A stretch of DNA of 64,000 nt from Candidatus Thorarchaeota archaeon (GTDB lineage Archaea > Asgardarchaeota > Thorarchaeia > Thorarchaeales > Thorarchaeaceae): the NCBI GenBank assembly GCA_011364985.1, contig RDOC01000001.1, positions 279,124 to 343,123 on the forward strand. Direction: 5' to 3'. The translations under genes were made by a program, and so were the position numbers. Of the stretch, positions 10,571 to 19,387 are shown one piece after another. Position 1 is the first letter of the stretch. The number at the start of each line of letters is the position of its first letter. The notes below the pieces were generated by a model. It did no database searches. It was not told the origin of the DNA and saw only the letters and a list, made by a program, of their open reading frames with translations.

Positions 10571-11865
10571 TGAAGTTCCTTATGGTGAAATCTCTGAGAA
10601 TTAGGGGTAAAGAGCCGCTTGATGGAAACGTAATGATTAGCGGCAGTAAGAATGCTGCAATTCCTTGCATTGCAGCAGGAATCCTCACCGATGAACCCAT
10701 AATACTTCATAACGTTCCTGCAATTGAAGACATACATACTCTATGTGAAATTCTTGCAGCCATGAGTGTGAAGGTGTCATATGATGATGAGAGGACTACT
10801 CTGAGGATGCAGTGTATCAACCCTTCTTCCGATATACCTCCTTTGCTTTCCACGAAAATGAGAGGTGCCACTCTTCTTATGGGAACTCTCCTGGCCCGTT
10901 GTGGAGAGGTGATTTTCGAATCCTATGGGGGATGCCCCATTGGGGAAAGACCAATTGACTACCACCTTGATGCATTTAGGAAACTTGGAGCCAAGATAGA
11001 TACGAAAGGAAACCAAATCAGAGTATCTGCGAAGAAACTCAAGGGAACACTCATTGAACTCCCATTTCCAAGTGTCGGTGCTACCGAAAATTCGATACTT
11101 GCAGCATGTTGCGCCAAAGGCATGACCACAATAGTCAACATGGCAGTTGAGCCAGAAGTCATGAATCTTATTGAGATGCTTGGCAAAATGGGAATGCAGT
11201 ACACCTTTGATGTGGCCAAATCACGAATTGATATCGAAGGAAAGACAAATCTTCAAGGCATAAGGCATTCGATAATTCCAGATAGACTTGAGGCGGGAAC
11301 GTATTCTGTTGCAGCGGCAATCACCAAAAGTAGCATAACGATTCATCCTGTTGTAGAAGCTCACATCAGTCAAGTCATTCAGGCGCTAAGGGATGCACGA
11401 GGGACTATTGAACTGGAATCCGGAATGACCATGAGAGCAGATTTCTCCGACATATGCTTAAGTCCATTCAAAATCGAAACCGGACCCTTTCCAGCCTTCC
11501 CTACTGACCTGCAACCACAGTTTACATCGCTAAGCACTCAAGCAGAAGGCAGGACTTCAATCATTGAAACGGTCTTTGAAAATCGATTTGGGCATGTTCC
11601 CGAGTTGCAGAAGATGGGAGCCAAGATCCAGATCTCTCAAAGAGAATTAACAATAGATGGACCTGTGAGTCTCAAAGGTGCACATGTAACGGCAACAGAT
11701 ATCCGGGGAGGAATGGCGCTGATTCTTGCCGCGCTTTGCGCAGAGGGTTCAACTACTGTCAATGGATTTGAAATCATTGAAAGGGGTTACGACTCTCTAG
11801 AGAGCAAATTGAGCAATCTAGGAGCGAATATTGAGGTGATAGAGGACGAGGAACAACATAAGTGA
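10570..11865 (+). CDS. murA: UDP-N-acetylglucosamine 1-carboxyvinyltransferase (MurA) homologue
   Basis: A 431-residue EPSP-synthase-fold enzyme (E. coli MurA has 419 residues). Known MurA joins phosphoenolpyruvate to UDP-GlcNAc, the first committed step of muramic acid synthesis. All key positions can be read: K27 in SGSKNAA, the PEP-binding Cys C122 in GGCPIGERPID, D313 in FPTDLQ, FENRF with HVPEL after it, and R379 in TDIRGG. These match MurA rather than AroA, which lacks the Cys loop. The start is GTG at 10570, overlapping the preceding stop; ATG at 10582 is an alternative. Its 3' end overlaps the FrhB-like gene. A complete MurA is unexpected in an archaeal glycan locus and suggests transfer from bacteria. 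No MurB or Mur ligase is present here. Confidence 0.93.
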   Translation: MKFLMVKSLRIRGKEPLDGNVMISGSKNAAIPCIAAGILTDEPIILHNVPAIEDIHTLCEILAAMSVKVSYDDERTTLRMQCINPSSDIPPLLSTKMRGATLLMGTLLARCGEVIFESYGGCPIGERPIDYHLDAFRKLGAKIDTKGNQIRVSAKKLKGTLIELPFPSVGATENSILAACCAKGMTTIVNMAVEPEVMNLIEMLGKMGMQYTFDVAKSRIDIEGKTNLQGIRHSIIPDRLEAGTYSVAAAITKSSITIHPVVEAHISQVIQALRDARGTIELESGMTMRADFSDICLSPFKIETGPFPAFPTDLQPQFTSLSTQAEGRTSIIETVFENRFGHVPELQKMGAKIQISQRELTIDGPVSLKGAHVTATDIRGGMALILAALCAEGSTTVNGFEIIERGYDSLESKLSNLGANIEVIEDEEQHK

Positions 11866-13141
11866 AGTAGTCCGAGATAATCAATGCGTGGGGTGTGGCG
11901 CCTGCGAATTGGCGTGCCCTCATCAGGCCATAGCAATGGCAGTTGAACATAATCGAGGTGTTTACAACGCGATCGTGGATGAAACAAAATGCGTTTATTG
12001 CGGAGCTTGCATCGACGTTTGCTTTGGTGCAGCAATAGAACATCACGAACCAAAGGAATCTTTGCAGCGTCTTATTCAAAAAGGAAGAGGAATGGAAGTA
12101 GCCCGCTATGGATATGCCACAGATTCAAATCTCAGGTTTCGGGCATCATCGGGAGGGGCAGTTACAGCTCTGCTGACTCACCTGCTCGATGAGGGGCATA
12201 TTGACGCTGCAATTGTCGTGAAACTTGCGAGCACTGATCCAGCTCTTGGAGTTTCATTGATTGCCGAGTCCAAAGAAGCCATTCAAGAAGCAATGGGGTC
12301 GAAGTATTGTCCTGTGAGGATCAGCACTGCCCTAAAGCAGATGAAAACGGGAGCCAAGTATGCATTTGTTGGACTGCCTTGTCAGATATACGCAACTAGG
12401 AAACTTCAGGAGAAGGGAAGACTAAATGGCGAAATCAGTATCTATATTGGATTGTTTTGTGGAGGCACGCTTAGCTATCATGGAACGAGGTATATTCTCA
12501 GACAGAATGATGTTGAATTCAGTAATATACAGGCAATCGGATACAGGGGATTCGGATGGCCTGGACGATTCTATGCAGAAACGAAAGATGATGTTATTTC
12601 TCTCCCATTTGTTACGTATTGGCCAAATATAGCTAGATGGTTCTATCTTGATCGTTGCCTGACATGTCTTAGTGGACTGAACCTAAATGCGGATGTCAGT
12701 TTTGGGGACTTTTTCTCAAGGGAACATATTTCAACTGATCCTCTTGGCACATCTGTTATGTTAGTCATGTCTGGAATTGGAGCTGAAGCTCTATCATCAA
12801 CTGAGAACGCAGGTCATTTGCATCTCAAATACACAAGCATCAAGAAGGTCATTGAATCACAATCATCCATGTTTCTCAAGCATAGGAGATACCCAACAAG
12901 ACTTCTGATATTGAAATTGCTCAGAATGGGAAGACCCTCAAAGGGCCGGTATGAATCAAAACTAGGTTTCAGAATTAGAGACGCTTTGGATGAGCTTCTT
13001 CTTCATTCAGGTCGAGCCCTCGCCTCTAGACCGGGACTATGGCCCTTTTTTGATGTCTTTAAGAGTCTCATGACTGTGTATAGTCGGATTGTGATGATTA
13101 TTGGCAAGATTATTGTGCGAAATTCAAGTCTGAATCTCTAG
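11858..13141 (+). CDS. FrhB-family iron-sulfur flavoprotein oxidoreductase, ATA start
   Basis: A protein of about 427 residues with two N-terminal ferredoxin motifs (C-x2-C-x2-C-x3-CP starting at residue 10, then a second at about residue 43). The F420-hydrogenase/dehydrogenase beta-subunit core follows: ASSGGAVTALL, GLPCQIYA, YRGFGWPG, and RC-x2-C with a later SFGDFF. FrhB proteins bind FAD and pass electrons between F420 or ferredoxin and a partner. The first cluster Cys (codon 11885) lies before the only standard start (GTG 11888). Upstream, the frame offers just ATA at 11858 before a stop at 11840; ATA overlaps the murA stop and follows GAGGACGAGG. A sequencing error or frameshift is possible. 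Close coupling to murA suggests reduction of an enolpyruvyl sugar. Confidence 0.82.
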   Translation: MSEVVRDNQCVGCGACELACPHQAIAMAVEHNRGVYNAIVDETKCVYCGACIDVCFGAAIEHHEPKESLQRLIQKGRGMEVARYGYATDSNLRFRASSGGAVTALLTHLLDEGHIDAAIVVKLASTDPALGVSLIAESKEAIQEAMGSKYCPVRISTALKQMKTGAKYAFVGLPCQIYATRKLQEKGRLNGEISIYIGLFCGGTLSYHGTRYILRQNDVEFSNIQAIGYRGFGWPGRFYAETKDDVISLPFVTYWPNIARWFYLDRCLTCLSGLNLNADVSFGDFFSREHISTDPLGTSVMLVMSGIGAEALSSTENAGHLHLKYTSIKKVIESQSSMFLKHRRYPTRLLILKLLRMGRPSKGRYESKLGFRIRDALDELLLHSGRALASRPGLWPFFDVFKSLMTVYSRIVMIIGKIIVRNSSLNL

Positions 13142-13194
13142 GTAGTCTTGAATAAGGATAGTTCCCTATGCCTTAGGAAATACAGGAAAGCGTT

Positions 13195-14733
13195 TTGCAT
13201 GTAGAAAATACCGCCGAGGTGCAAGGTAGCTTGGATTTGTCCAACGTAATCAAGAGTGCTGTTTTCATATATATAGGAGGATTGGTCACGAATATTCTGG
13301 GTTTCGTATTCTGGCTAGTTGCATCTAGTTACGTACCCCCAGATGTTGTTGGATCGGCTTCGGCCATCATAGCCCTTCAGGCACTTCTCATGACCATAAT
13401 GACCATAGGTCTTCCTACAGGATTGCGTCGCTTCGTTGGAAAAGGCGGCAGTGAAGAAAGATATGATTTGATTTCTGAATACTTCGCAACAAGTATGGGC
13501 GTTAACCTCCTTCTCAATCTGCCTGTTTCACTGATTCTGATAGCTGCACCCGCTCTTCACTATAGTGGTTATGGATTATCTGCAATAGAACTTGCATTTG
13601 TGGGGACTCTTATTCTACTTAGTTTTTGGGCACCAACTCTAGTTTCATTGTTCGATTCATTGTTGAAAACTGAAATCACTGCCCTAGCCCAAGTACTCTC
13701 TTCGATTGTAAAACTTCTTCTCGGGCTAATGATGCTGATTCTCGGTTATGGATTCTTGGGAGTCATGATGGCATTCATAGCGGCATCAATTACAACTGAT
13801 TCAGTATTGCTATACCACGCGCGGAACATGTTCAGAGAATTTGGATATCAACCTAGGTTTGAATCAGACCGTATAAGAGAACTAGTGGAATCTGGACTGC
13901 CTGCATGGATTCCGAATATGTTGACGATAGCAGGACAATCCGTTGCCGTTCTTGTAATCTATGGATTAGTTGGAGAGAGCCAAACGGGCCTCTATTACTT
14001 AGCTTTCGCCATGGCACAAGTTGTATACACGATACCAACAAGCATTCAGAGTCTAATGTACCCAGTTTTGAGTGGTATGAAAAGCGGACGAGAGGATGCC
14101 ATTCGCCGCACTACACGTGTTTCTCTTATAGCCACAGCGCCCATTGCATTAGCTGTCGCATTGTATTCTGAAATTCCATTCTCCGTAATAGGACCAGCAT
14201 ACTCAGATGCAGGTCCTCTTCTGGCAATACTCGTAGTCGGAGCGATGTTCTGGTCAATTTATGTTGGATATTATGGATATCTATATGCAATAAAGGAATA
14301 CAGGCATGTGACTGGATTGGGACTTGTTCTTAATGGAACAAGGCTGGCTTTGTATTTCCTTCTTGCTTCGTTGTTTGGTGCCATGGGAGTCGCCTTTTCC
14401 TTCATCGGGGGAATTCTCGTTGCAATGATCGGCCTTGCGTTTTCCTCAATTAGCATTGGTTACAAACCAGATTGGAAGAAGTACTTCCTAGCAATTATTA
14501 TCCCGAGTACTTCCGTCATACTTGTCTGGCATCTCAGTGTAGAATGGATACTGGGAATTCCATTCATTCTTATTTGGTCATTCATCTTGTATGGAAGACT
14601 GAAGATTATGACGAGGACAGACATCTTTGAGGTGTTCTGCGGTTTGTTCACTCCTGAGAAAGCCTTGAGTATAGCATTGCGTCTTAGGCCAGTATCAAGA
14701 ATAGTGTTTGGAAAACAGAACGTAGATGAATGA
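13195..14733 (+). CDS. Wzx-type polysaccharide flippase (MOP superfamily)
   Basis: A 512-residue protein with about 12-14 hydrophobic segments and the N-terminal layout of O-antigen/polysaccharide exporters. Members flip polyprenyl-linked glycans across the cytoplasmic membrane. The TTG start at 13195 follows an AGGAAAG ribosome-binding site; an ATG 27 bases upstream in the same frame runs straight into a stop. Its place next to murA and the FrhB-like gene suggests that it exports the glycan carrying their product. A second flippase is at 35318-36952. Confidence 0.85.
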   Translation: MHVENTAEVQGSLDLSNVIKSAVFIYIGGLVTNILGFVFWLVASSYVPPDVVGSASAIIALQALLMTIMTIGLPTGLRRFVGKGGSEERYDLISEYFATSMGVNLLLNLPVSLILIAAPALHYSGYGLSAIELAFVGTLILLSFWAPTLVSLFDSLLKTEITALAQVLSSIVKLLLGLMMLILGYGFLGVMMAFIAASITTDSVLLYHARNMFREFGYQPRFESDRIRELVESGLPAWIPNMLTIAGQSVAVLVIYGLVGESQTGLYYLAFAMAQVVYTIPTSIQSLMYPVLSGMKSGREDAIRRTTRVSLIATAPIALAVALYSEIPFSVIGPAYSDAGPLLAILVVGAMFWSIYVGYYGYLYAIKEYRHVTGLGLVLNGTRLALYFLLASLFGAMGVAFSFIGGILVAMIGLAFSSISIGYKPDWKKYFLAIIIPSTSVILVWHLSVEWILGIPFILIWSFILYGRLKIMTRTDIFEVFCGLFTPEKALSIALRLRPVSRIVFGKQNVDE

Positions 14734-14790
14734 AATTAATCCAAATTGAACGAATTGTGAGTATAGTGCAAATCAGTCATCCGTTACAAG

Positions 14791-15921
14791 CTAGGGATTC
14801 AGGATAACAGATGAAATCACCGATTTCCATTTCCTAGCTGTGGTAGCGAAATCGAAATCTTGGCGTACGAACTTCATCGCATGCTCGCTGACAAGTTCCA
14901 GTAATTCCGGATCCTTCAGAAGTGAGCATATTTGGTTGGCCAACCCTCTTGGAGCCGTAGATGTTATTATGAAGCCAGTATGTGCGTCAGCAATGAAATC
15001 ACTTATACTCCCCACCCGAGAAGCAAGAATAGGAGTGCCACAGGCCATAGCCTCAAGAAGGACATTAGGCAATCCTTCAGTTTTGGACGGCACAACTAGA
15101 AGTTTCAATGAGTTGAGAATTGGGGCAATTTGGATATGTGGCACTCTACCTGTGAACGTCACAAATGAATCAATTCCATGATCTAGTACTCGCTGCTTAG
15201 CTTCATCAAACAATGGGCCATCTCCAACGACAATGACTCTAATGGGTTTTCCAGAATCCAGAATCAATGAAATAGCATCAATCAAAGGGATTACGCCTTT
15301 TTCTGAACTCAGGCGTCCGATGAATCCAATCTGGTCAAGCCGTTCAACAATACGACTTGTCCTGAAAAACACGCTGAAATCAACGAAATGCTCATGAGCT
15401 ATGAGAACCTTTTTGCTGTGTCTGTTGAAAGGAGATTCTTTCATCATCTGCTTCGAGTAAAGAATGATCTTCATGCTCAGTCCAAGTACAATGTTCATGA
15501 CTGCCGCAATGATTCGGGTAAACCGATCATTCTTGGATTGAGCTACTTGAACTGCATTGCCCCCAGGCATAAACGCAATTGTATTGCCACTGAGTTTCAA
15601 TGCAATCATTGGCAATAGCAGAGTTTCACCTCCAATTGTAAACAAAAACATGTCAACATGCTTGGCCAACCTCAATGCTCTAATTGTGACTCTCATTTGC
15701 ATTGCCAAGTTGTTTATGATTCTTAGAAGCACATTTGATACGTTTCTGTGTCTAATTGCTGTTGCGTGAAGATTCGGAAACTGACCTAAATTTCCTATAT
15801 CAAGTCCAGGAATTAGTACATGTACTGTGTTTGCAATACTAGAGAGAAGTCTAATGATGTTTGCAATTGGAGTAAGTCCAGGACTTAGTCCGACAACACA
15901 TATCCGGGGTCTCCCTTTCAT
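14791..15921 (-). CDS. GT-B glycosyltransferase, family 4 type
   Basis: A 376-residue glycosyltransferase. The N-terminal Rossmann half carries a glycine/proline acceptor loop, a hydrophobic patch lies near the domain junction, and the C-terminal half contains FIGRLSSEKGV and TEGLPNVLLEAMACGTP, the donor-binding segment with the E-x7-E pattern. It should add a sugar to a lipid-linked glycan. The ATG at 15921 follows AGAGGTAG on the coding strand. It ends 57 bases from the convergent flippase gene. Confidence 0.9.
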   Translation of the reverse strand: MKGRPRICVVGLSPGLTPIANIIRLLSSIANTVHVLIPGLDIGNLGQFPNLHATAIRHRNVSNVLLRIINNLAMQMRVTIRALRLAKHVDMFLFTIGGETLLLPMIALKLSGNTIAFMPGGNAVQVAQSKNDRFTRIIAAVMNIVLGLSMKIILYSKQMMKESPFNRHSKKVLIAHEHFVDFSVFFRTSRIVERLDQIGFIGRLSSEKGVIPLIDAISLILDSGKPIRVIVVGDGPLFDEAKQRVLDHGIDSFVTFTGRVPHIQIAPILNSLKLLVVPSKTEGLPNVLLEAMACGTPILASRVGSISDFIADAHTGFIITSTAPRGLANQICSLLKDPELLELVSEHAMKFVRQDFDFATTARKWKSVISSVILNP

Positions 15922-16423
15922 AGGTCTACCTCTTTTCAGAACACCGTCAAAGGTATGTCTGATGCAGTTTCATTTGCCTTACATATACTTATAGATAGAC
16001 TTGATTCATTCATTTCTTATTCCTCAGTTTGGGGACCTTCTAGACATTCGGTTCTTGTACTCTGAACGCAGTGAAACCAAAACGAATCAAGAATGGCTGT
16101 TGTTACCTTTCTCAATTCAAGAAGCAAGTGTGACTAGTAAGCCCTTTTCATGCGATTGTGTAAAGACCAACTTATTTCAGATTATGCGCCGTCCAGCCAG
16201 TCCATCCAAATATTCACCTCAACTATTCCCGAAGTTAGATTCAGTAATTCATTCTTGTGAATTCTTCTTCGGTTATAGGGAGAAGAAACGGCTGATCTGT
16301 GGGAGCGACCATGAGGACGCCGAGATTCAAAAGAAAGTGGTTTTCTATAATTCATCCACACATACTTTAGAAGATAATACGATGGCTAAACACAGACTCC
16401 ATCCCATGTTATATTCATTAACT
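15922..16423. other. Intergenic region of about 500 bases, no supported gene
   Basis: The longest gene-free stretch in the window, lying between two minus-strand genes. A plus-strand frame from a TTG at 16001 stays open for 143 codons, but it has no ribosome-binding site, family resemblance or credible composition, and it runs into the 3' end of the CapK-like gene. A/T-rich sequence near 15981-15995 (ACATATACTTATAGA) could be the promoter of the glycosyltransferase at 14791-15921. Confidence 0.5.
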
Positions 16424-17851
16424 TCAAGATAACTTAGAGATTATGAACTTCAGCTTCCCTCCCTGACTGGGAATGTCTTCGGTTGCTTCCATTAGAACAG
16501 GAACTTGTTGCTGCGTTTTCTCCAGCAGGATGTTTCTGACTTTTCCTATTGCGCCACGATAGTCTCTATAAGATTTATTGGGAACAAAACGAAGAACGAT
16601 CGAGTAGTCTGCATTTTGAATGAATTGAAACATTTTTACAGCTTCCGGACAAGCATCGAAGATGGTGGTGAGGAAATCGCCACTCAATACGGTACCATTT
16701 GGAAGTCGTATCATATCTGACTCACGCCCTCTAACATGGTCCATAAGTGGAAAAGGAAGACCACATGGACACTGCCCTTCAATTAACCGACCGCGGTCCT
16801 CGTTCAGATATCGGATTATCGGGAATGCATAGTTCTCTAAATCTGTTACAACAATATCTCCGAACTCTCCCTCTGCACATATCTCCCCATTCTTCACGAA
16901 TTCGATATGGCGTATATCAGATTCTATGTGAAGACCAGTATGTTGGTTGCATTCAGCGGCAAGCCAGTAGACTTCTCCGCAACCGTATTGATCATAGACC
17001 GGAGCATTGAAGACTTTTTCAACAAGGTTTCGTTGAACCTCACTTATAGGAGAAGAGGTTAACCATACAGCTTTGGGCGGTGGAAGTTCTATGCAGTGAT
17101 CATCCACGTACTCGGCCAGATGACATATGGCTCCAACGTAACCTTGTAATAGTCGAGGCTTGATGCATTTGTATTTTCTTATGAAACATCGTATGGAACT
17201 CTCTGTCATTGAAGCCGCGTCAAGTAGTACTCTTTTTGTCGGCCACCAGAATGCACAATACGCTAGGTCTTGAAATCTGGATTGGCGAACATCCCTGAAA
17301 ACAAAAGCACCGTCATCCCAGGGTGCCAAATCCCATCTTGCCAAGAGCCTCCATCCAATTGCATGCAAAGGAACTCTTCTGTCGTGATATACTCTGAGTG
17401 GTATGCCGGTAGATCCACCAGTAGTCGACACTTGGAAATATCGCTTGTCCACTTCCATAGCCATGATATCGGCCAAGTTCTCTCGAATATCGTTCTTCGT
17501 GAGGAAAGGTATTTTCAGGAAATCATCAGGCGTTTTTACGTCATCTGGAATTATGCCTGCAGCCTTGAATTTCCTTCTATAGAAAGGGACTGATTTGTAT
17601 GCATAACGGAGCAGTTTCTTTCGCTTTCGCCAGTTCAATTCTGCTAGTTCTCTTGAACTAAGACATTGGTTTCTTATCAGGCGTTCATAGTACGCTGAGG
17701 AGTTGGTGTTCAGAAGAAAGAATTTTGAGTAGAAGTACGAACTCGTGAGTGAACGAAACAATCGATACTTGGCTCCTTTTAGGTCTTGATTCCATTCTAA
17801 TGAGCAATATAAATGATAATAGCACTGCTGCAAACAGAGGCATGTTTTCAA
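16424..17851 (-). CDS. CapK/PaaK-type adenylate-forming enzyme
   Basis: A 475-residue member of the phenylacetate-CoA ligase/CapK branch of the ANL superfamily. It has the AMP-binding loop STTGGSTGIPL, the YGCGEV motif, and an RYLNEDRGRL region before a shorter C-terminal domain. CapK-like proteins occur in capsule and surface-polysaccharide loci and probably activate a carboxylic acid to attach it to a sugar; the substrate is unknown. The first ~50 residues, rich in Cys and Tyr, look unlike the family, so the true start may be internal. It is separated from its neighbours by more than 200 bases on each side. Confidence 0.82.
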   Translation of the reverse strand: MKTCLCLQQCYYHLYCSLEWNQDLKGAKYRLFRSLTSSYFYSKFFLLNTNSSAYYERLIRNQCLSSRELAELNWRKRKKLLRYAYKSVPFYRRKFKAAGIIPDDVKTPDDFLKIPFLTKNDIRENLADIMAMEVDKRYFQVSTTGGSTGIPLRVYHDRRVPLHAIGWRLLARWDLAPWDDGAFVFRDVRQSRFQDLAYCAFWWPTKRVLLDAASMTESSIRCFIRKYKCIKPRLLQGYVGAICHLAEYVDDHCIELPPPKAVWLTSSPISEVQRNLVEKVFNAPVYDQYGCGEVYWLAAECNQHTGLHIESDIRHIEFVKNGEICAEGEFGDIVVTDLENYAFPIIRYLNEDRGRLIEGQCPCGLPFPLMDHVRGRESDMIRLPNGTVLSGDFLTTIFDACPEAVKMFQFIQNADYSIVLRFVPNKSYRDYRGAIGKVRNILLEKTQQQVPVLMEATEDIPSQGGKLKFIISKLS

Positions 17852-18072
17852 GAAACAATATCCAAGTAATGACTCATTTCATAGCTGCCAGCATCATCAA
17901 TTGCCATTTCCGAACCAGTTCAAGGAGGACCGTGATATACCAATAGTAGGACAAGGCGAACATACAAGATGCCATTATCACAGTATTAGGTGGAGTAATA
18001 CTAAACCCAAACTATGGTGCGATGTTGTGGACTAGGGAATCCCACATTGGATTTCGGAATATTCCAAGAACC

Positions 18073-19260
18073 TCACTTGTGAGATTCTGTTTTCGACAAA
18101 GTTGAGTAGAGATGCTCCAGACGGTCCACAGTCTTTTCGATGGTCAATTCATCGGCAAGATATTTATTAGCTTTATCTCCCATGAGCTTTGAATCTTTAG
18201 GATTTTCAAGTAACCATTCTATTGCTCTAGCGAGTTGAAGAACATCGCCACTTCTGACAAGGAAACCAGTGTCACCGTGGCGAACAAGATCAGGAATACC
18301 TCCCACATCTGTTGCTAGTACTGGTTTTGAACAAGCAAAAGCTTCCAGAATCACATTTGGAAATGTCTCATACCTTGAAGGCAGAATCACAATGTCAGAG
18401 TCAACGTATGCAGATATCTTCTTATTTCCAAAAAGAGGCCCCGTGAAACGCACGTAATTCGCAAGTCCCAGTTTTGTTGAAAGGGATTTCAAATACCCTA
18501 AGTGACCTCCATCTGGACCCACAACAATCAGGTTAACATTCTTTTGTGAGCGCAGGATGCTTTGTAGGGATCGAAGCAGGCGGTCAATTCCTTTGATGCT
18601 GTGTACCCTACCTACAAAGAGGAGTAGGCGTGTGTCATCACTAATATTGTACGCGTATCTGAATGTCCCAGGCTCCGGAGTATCTTTGAATTCAGACAAG
18701 TCAATGCCATTTGGAATAACACTGATCTTCTCATCTGGAATGCCAAGTTTTCGACCGGTTTTCATTTCGAATTGACTAAGTGCAATTAGTGCCGAAGCAT
18801 CATGAAGCAGATTCATACCGAAGAGGGTATCATAGATACTCTTAGCTCTCTGCCAACGCACCATGCGCGGTAACGAACCACGGGGTTGAATGCAATAAGG
18901 AATTCCAGTCTTCCTTAACCAATGATGTGCCACAACATTGTGAAAAGTACGAAATTCATGGAGATGAGCAACATCGAAATCCTTGAACAAGTTCCTTCCA
19001 TCTATTGCTAGTTGAGGAGAAATGAGGAACAATCGAGTGCGATGCAAGCCAATATTCCTGTAATAACGAATCTCCATTTCGTCTGTTATTGTGACAAAAT
19101 CACAATCTAACCTATCCTTCAGATTCTTGGCATCGCTTGTGGCGATCACAACATCATGACCTCTTCTCGCAAGTTCCTTGGAAACCAGATAGGCTGCACG
19201 GGGAGCCCCACCAAAAGCTGTGGCGGGAGGAAAATACGATACTACTTCTAGAATCCGCAT
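18073..19260 (-). CDS. GT-B glycosyltransferase, family 4 type
   Basis: A 395-residue enzyme that starts directly with the first Rossmann strand (MRILEVVSYFPP), followed by a glycine-rich acceptor loop (FGGAPRAAY). The C-terminal half has LFVGRVHSIKGID and YETFPNVILEAFACSKPVLATDVGG, the donor-nucleotide segment. It is predicted to extend a polyprenyl-linked glycan in the cytoplasm. It is transcribed away from the DUF362 gene (19388). Confidence 0.91.
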   Translation of the reverse strand: MRILEVVSYFPPATAFGGAPRAAYLVSKELARRGHDVVIATSDAKNLKDRLDCDFVTITDEMEIRYYRNIGLHRTRLFLISPQLAIDGRNLFKDFDVAHLHEFRTFHNVVAHHWLRKTGIPYCIQPRGSLPRMVRWQRAKSIYDTLFGMNLLHDASALIALSQFEMKTGRKLGIPDEKISVIPNGIDLSEFKDTPEPGTFRYAYNISDDTRLLLFVGRVHSIKGIDRLLRSLQSILRSQKNVNLIVVGPDGGHLGYLKSLSTKLGLANYVRFTGPLFGNKKISAYVDSDIVILPSRYETFPNVILEAFACSKPVLATDVGGIPDLVRHGDTGFLVRSGDVLQLARAIEWLLENPKDSKLMGDKANKYLADELTIEKTVDRLEHLYSTLSKTESHK

Positions 19261-19387
19261 GACTCTTGTTACATCCTGTTTTCAGACAGCTGTGCAATTT
19301 CCTATGAAGAAGTAATTCATCATTTCTGACTGCCCTTTGTATCTTGAGATTCAATGGGGAGTATTGACAGCTGCATGTACTCTGCCT

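Noticed and set aside
16001-16432. Plus-strand open frame of 143 codons from a TTG
   Set aside because: No ribosome-binding site, no family resemblance, low-complexity mixed composition, and it overlaps the end of the CapK-like gene; treated as intergenic.
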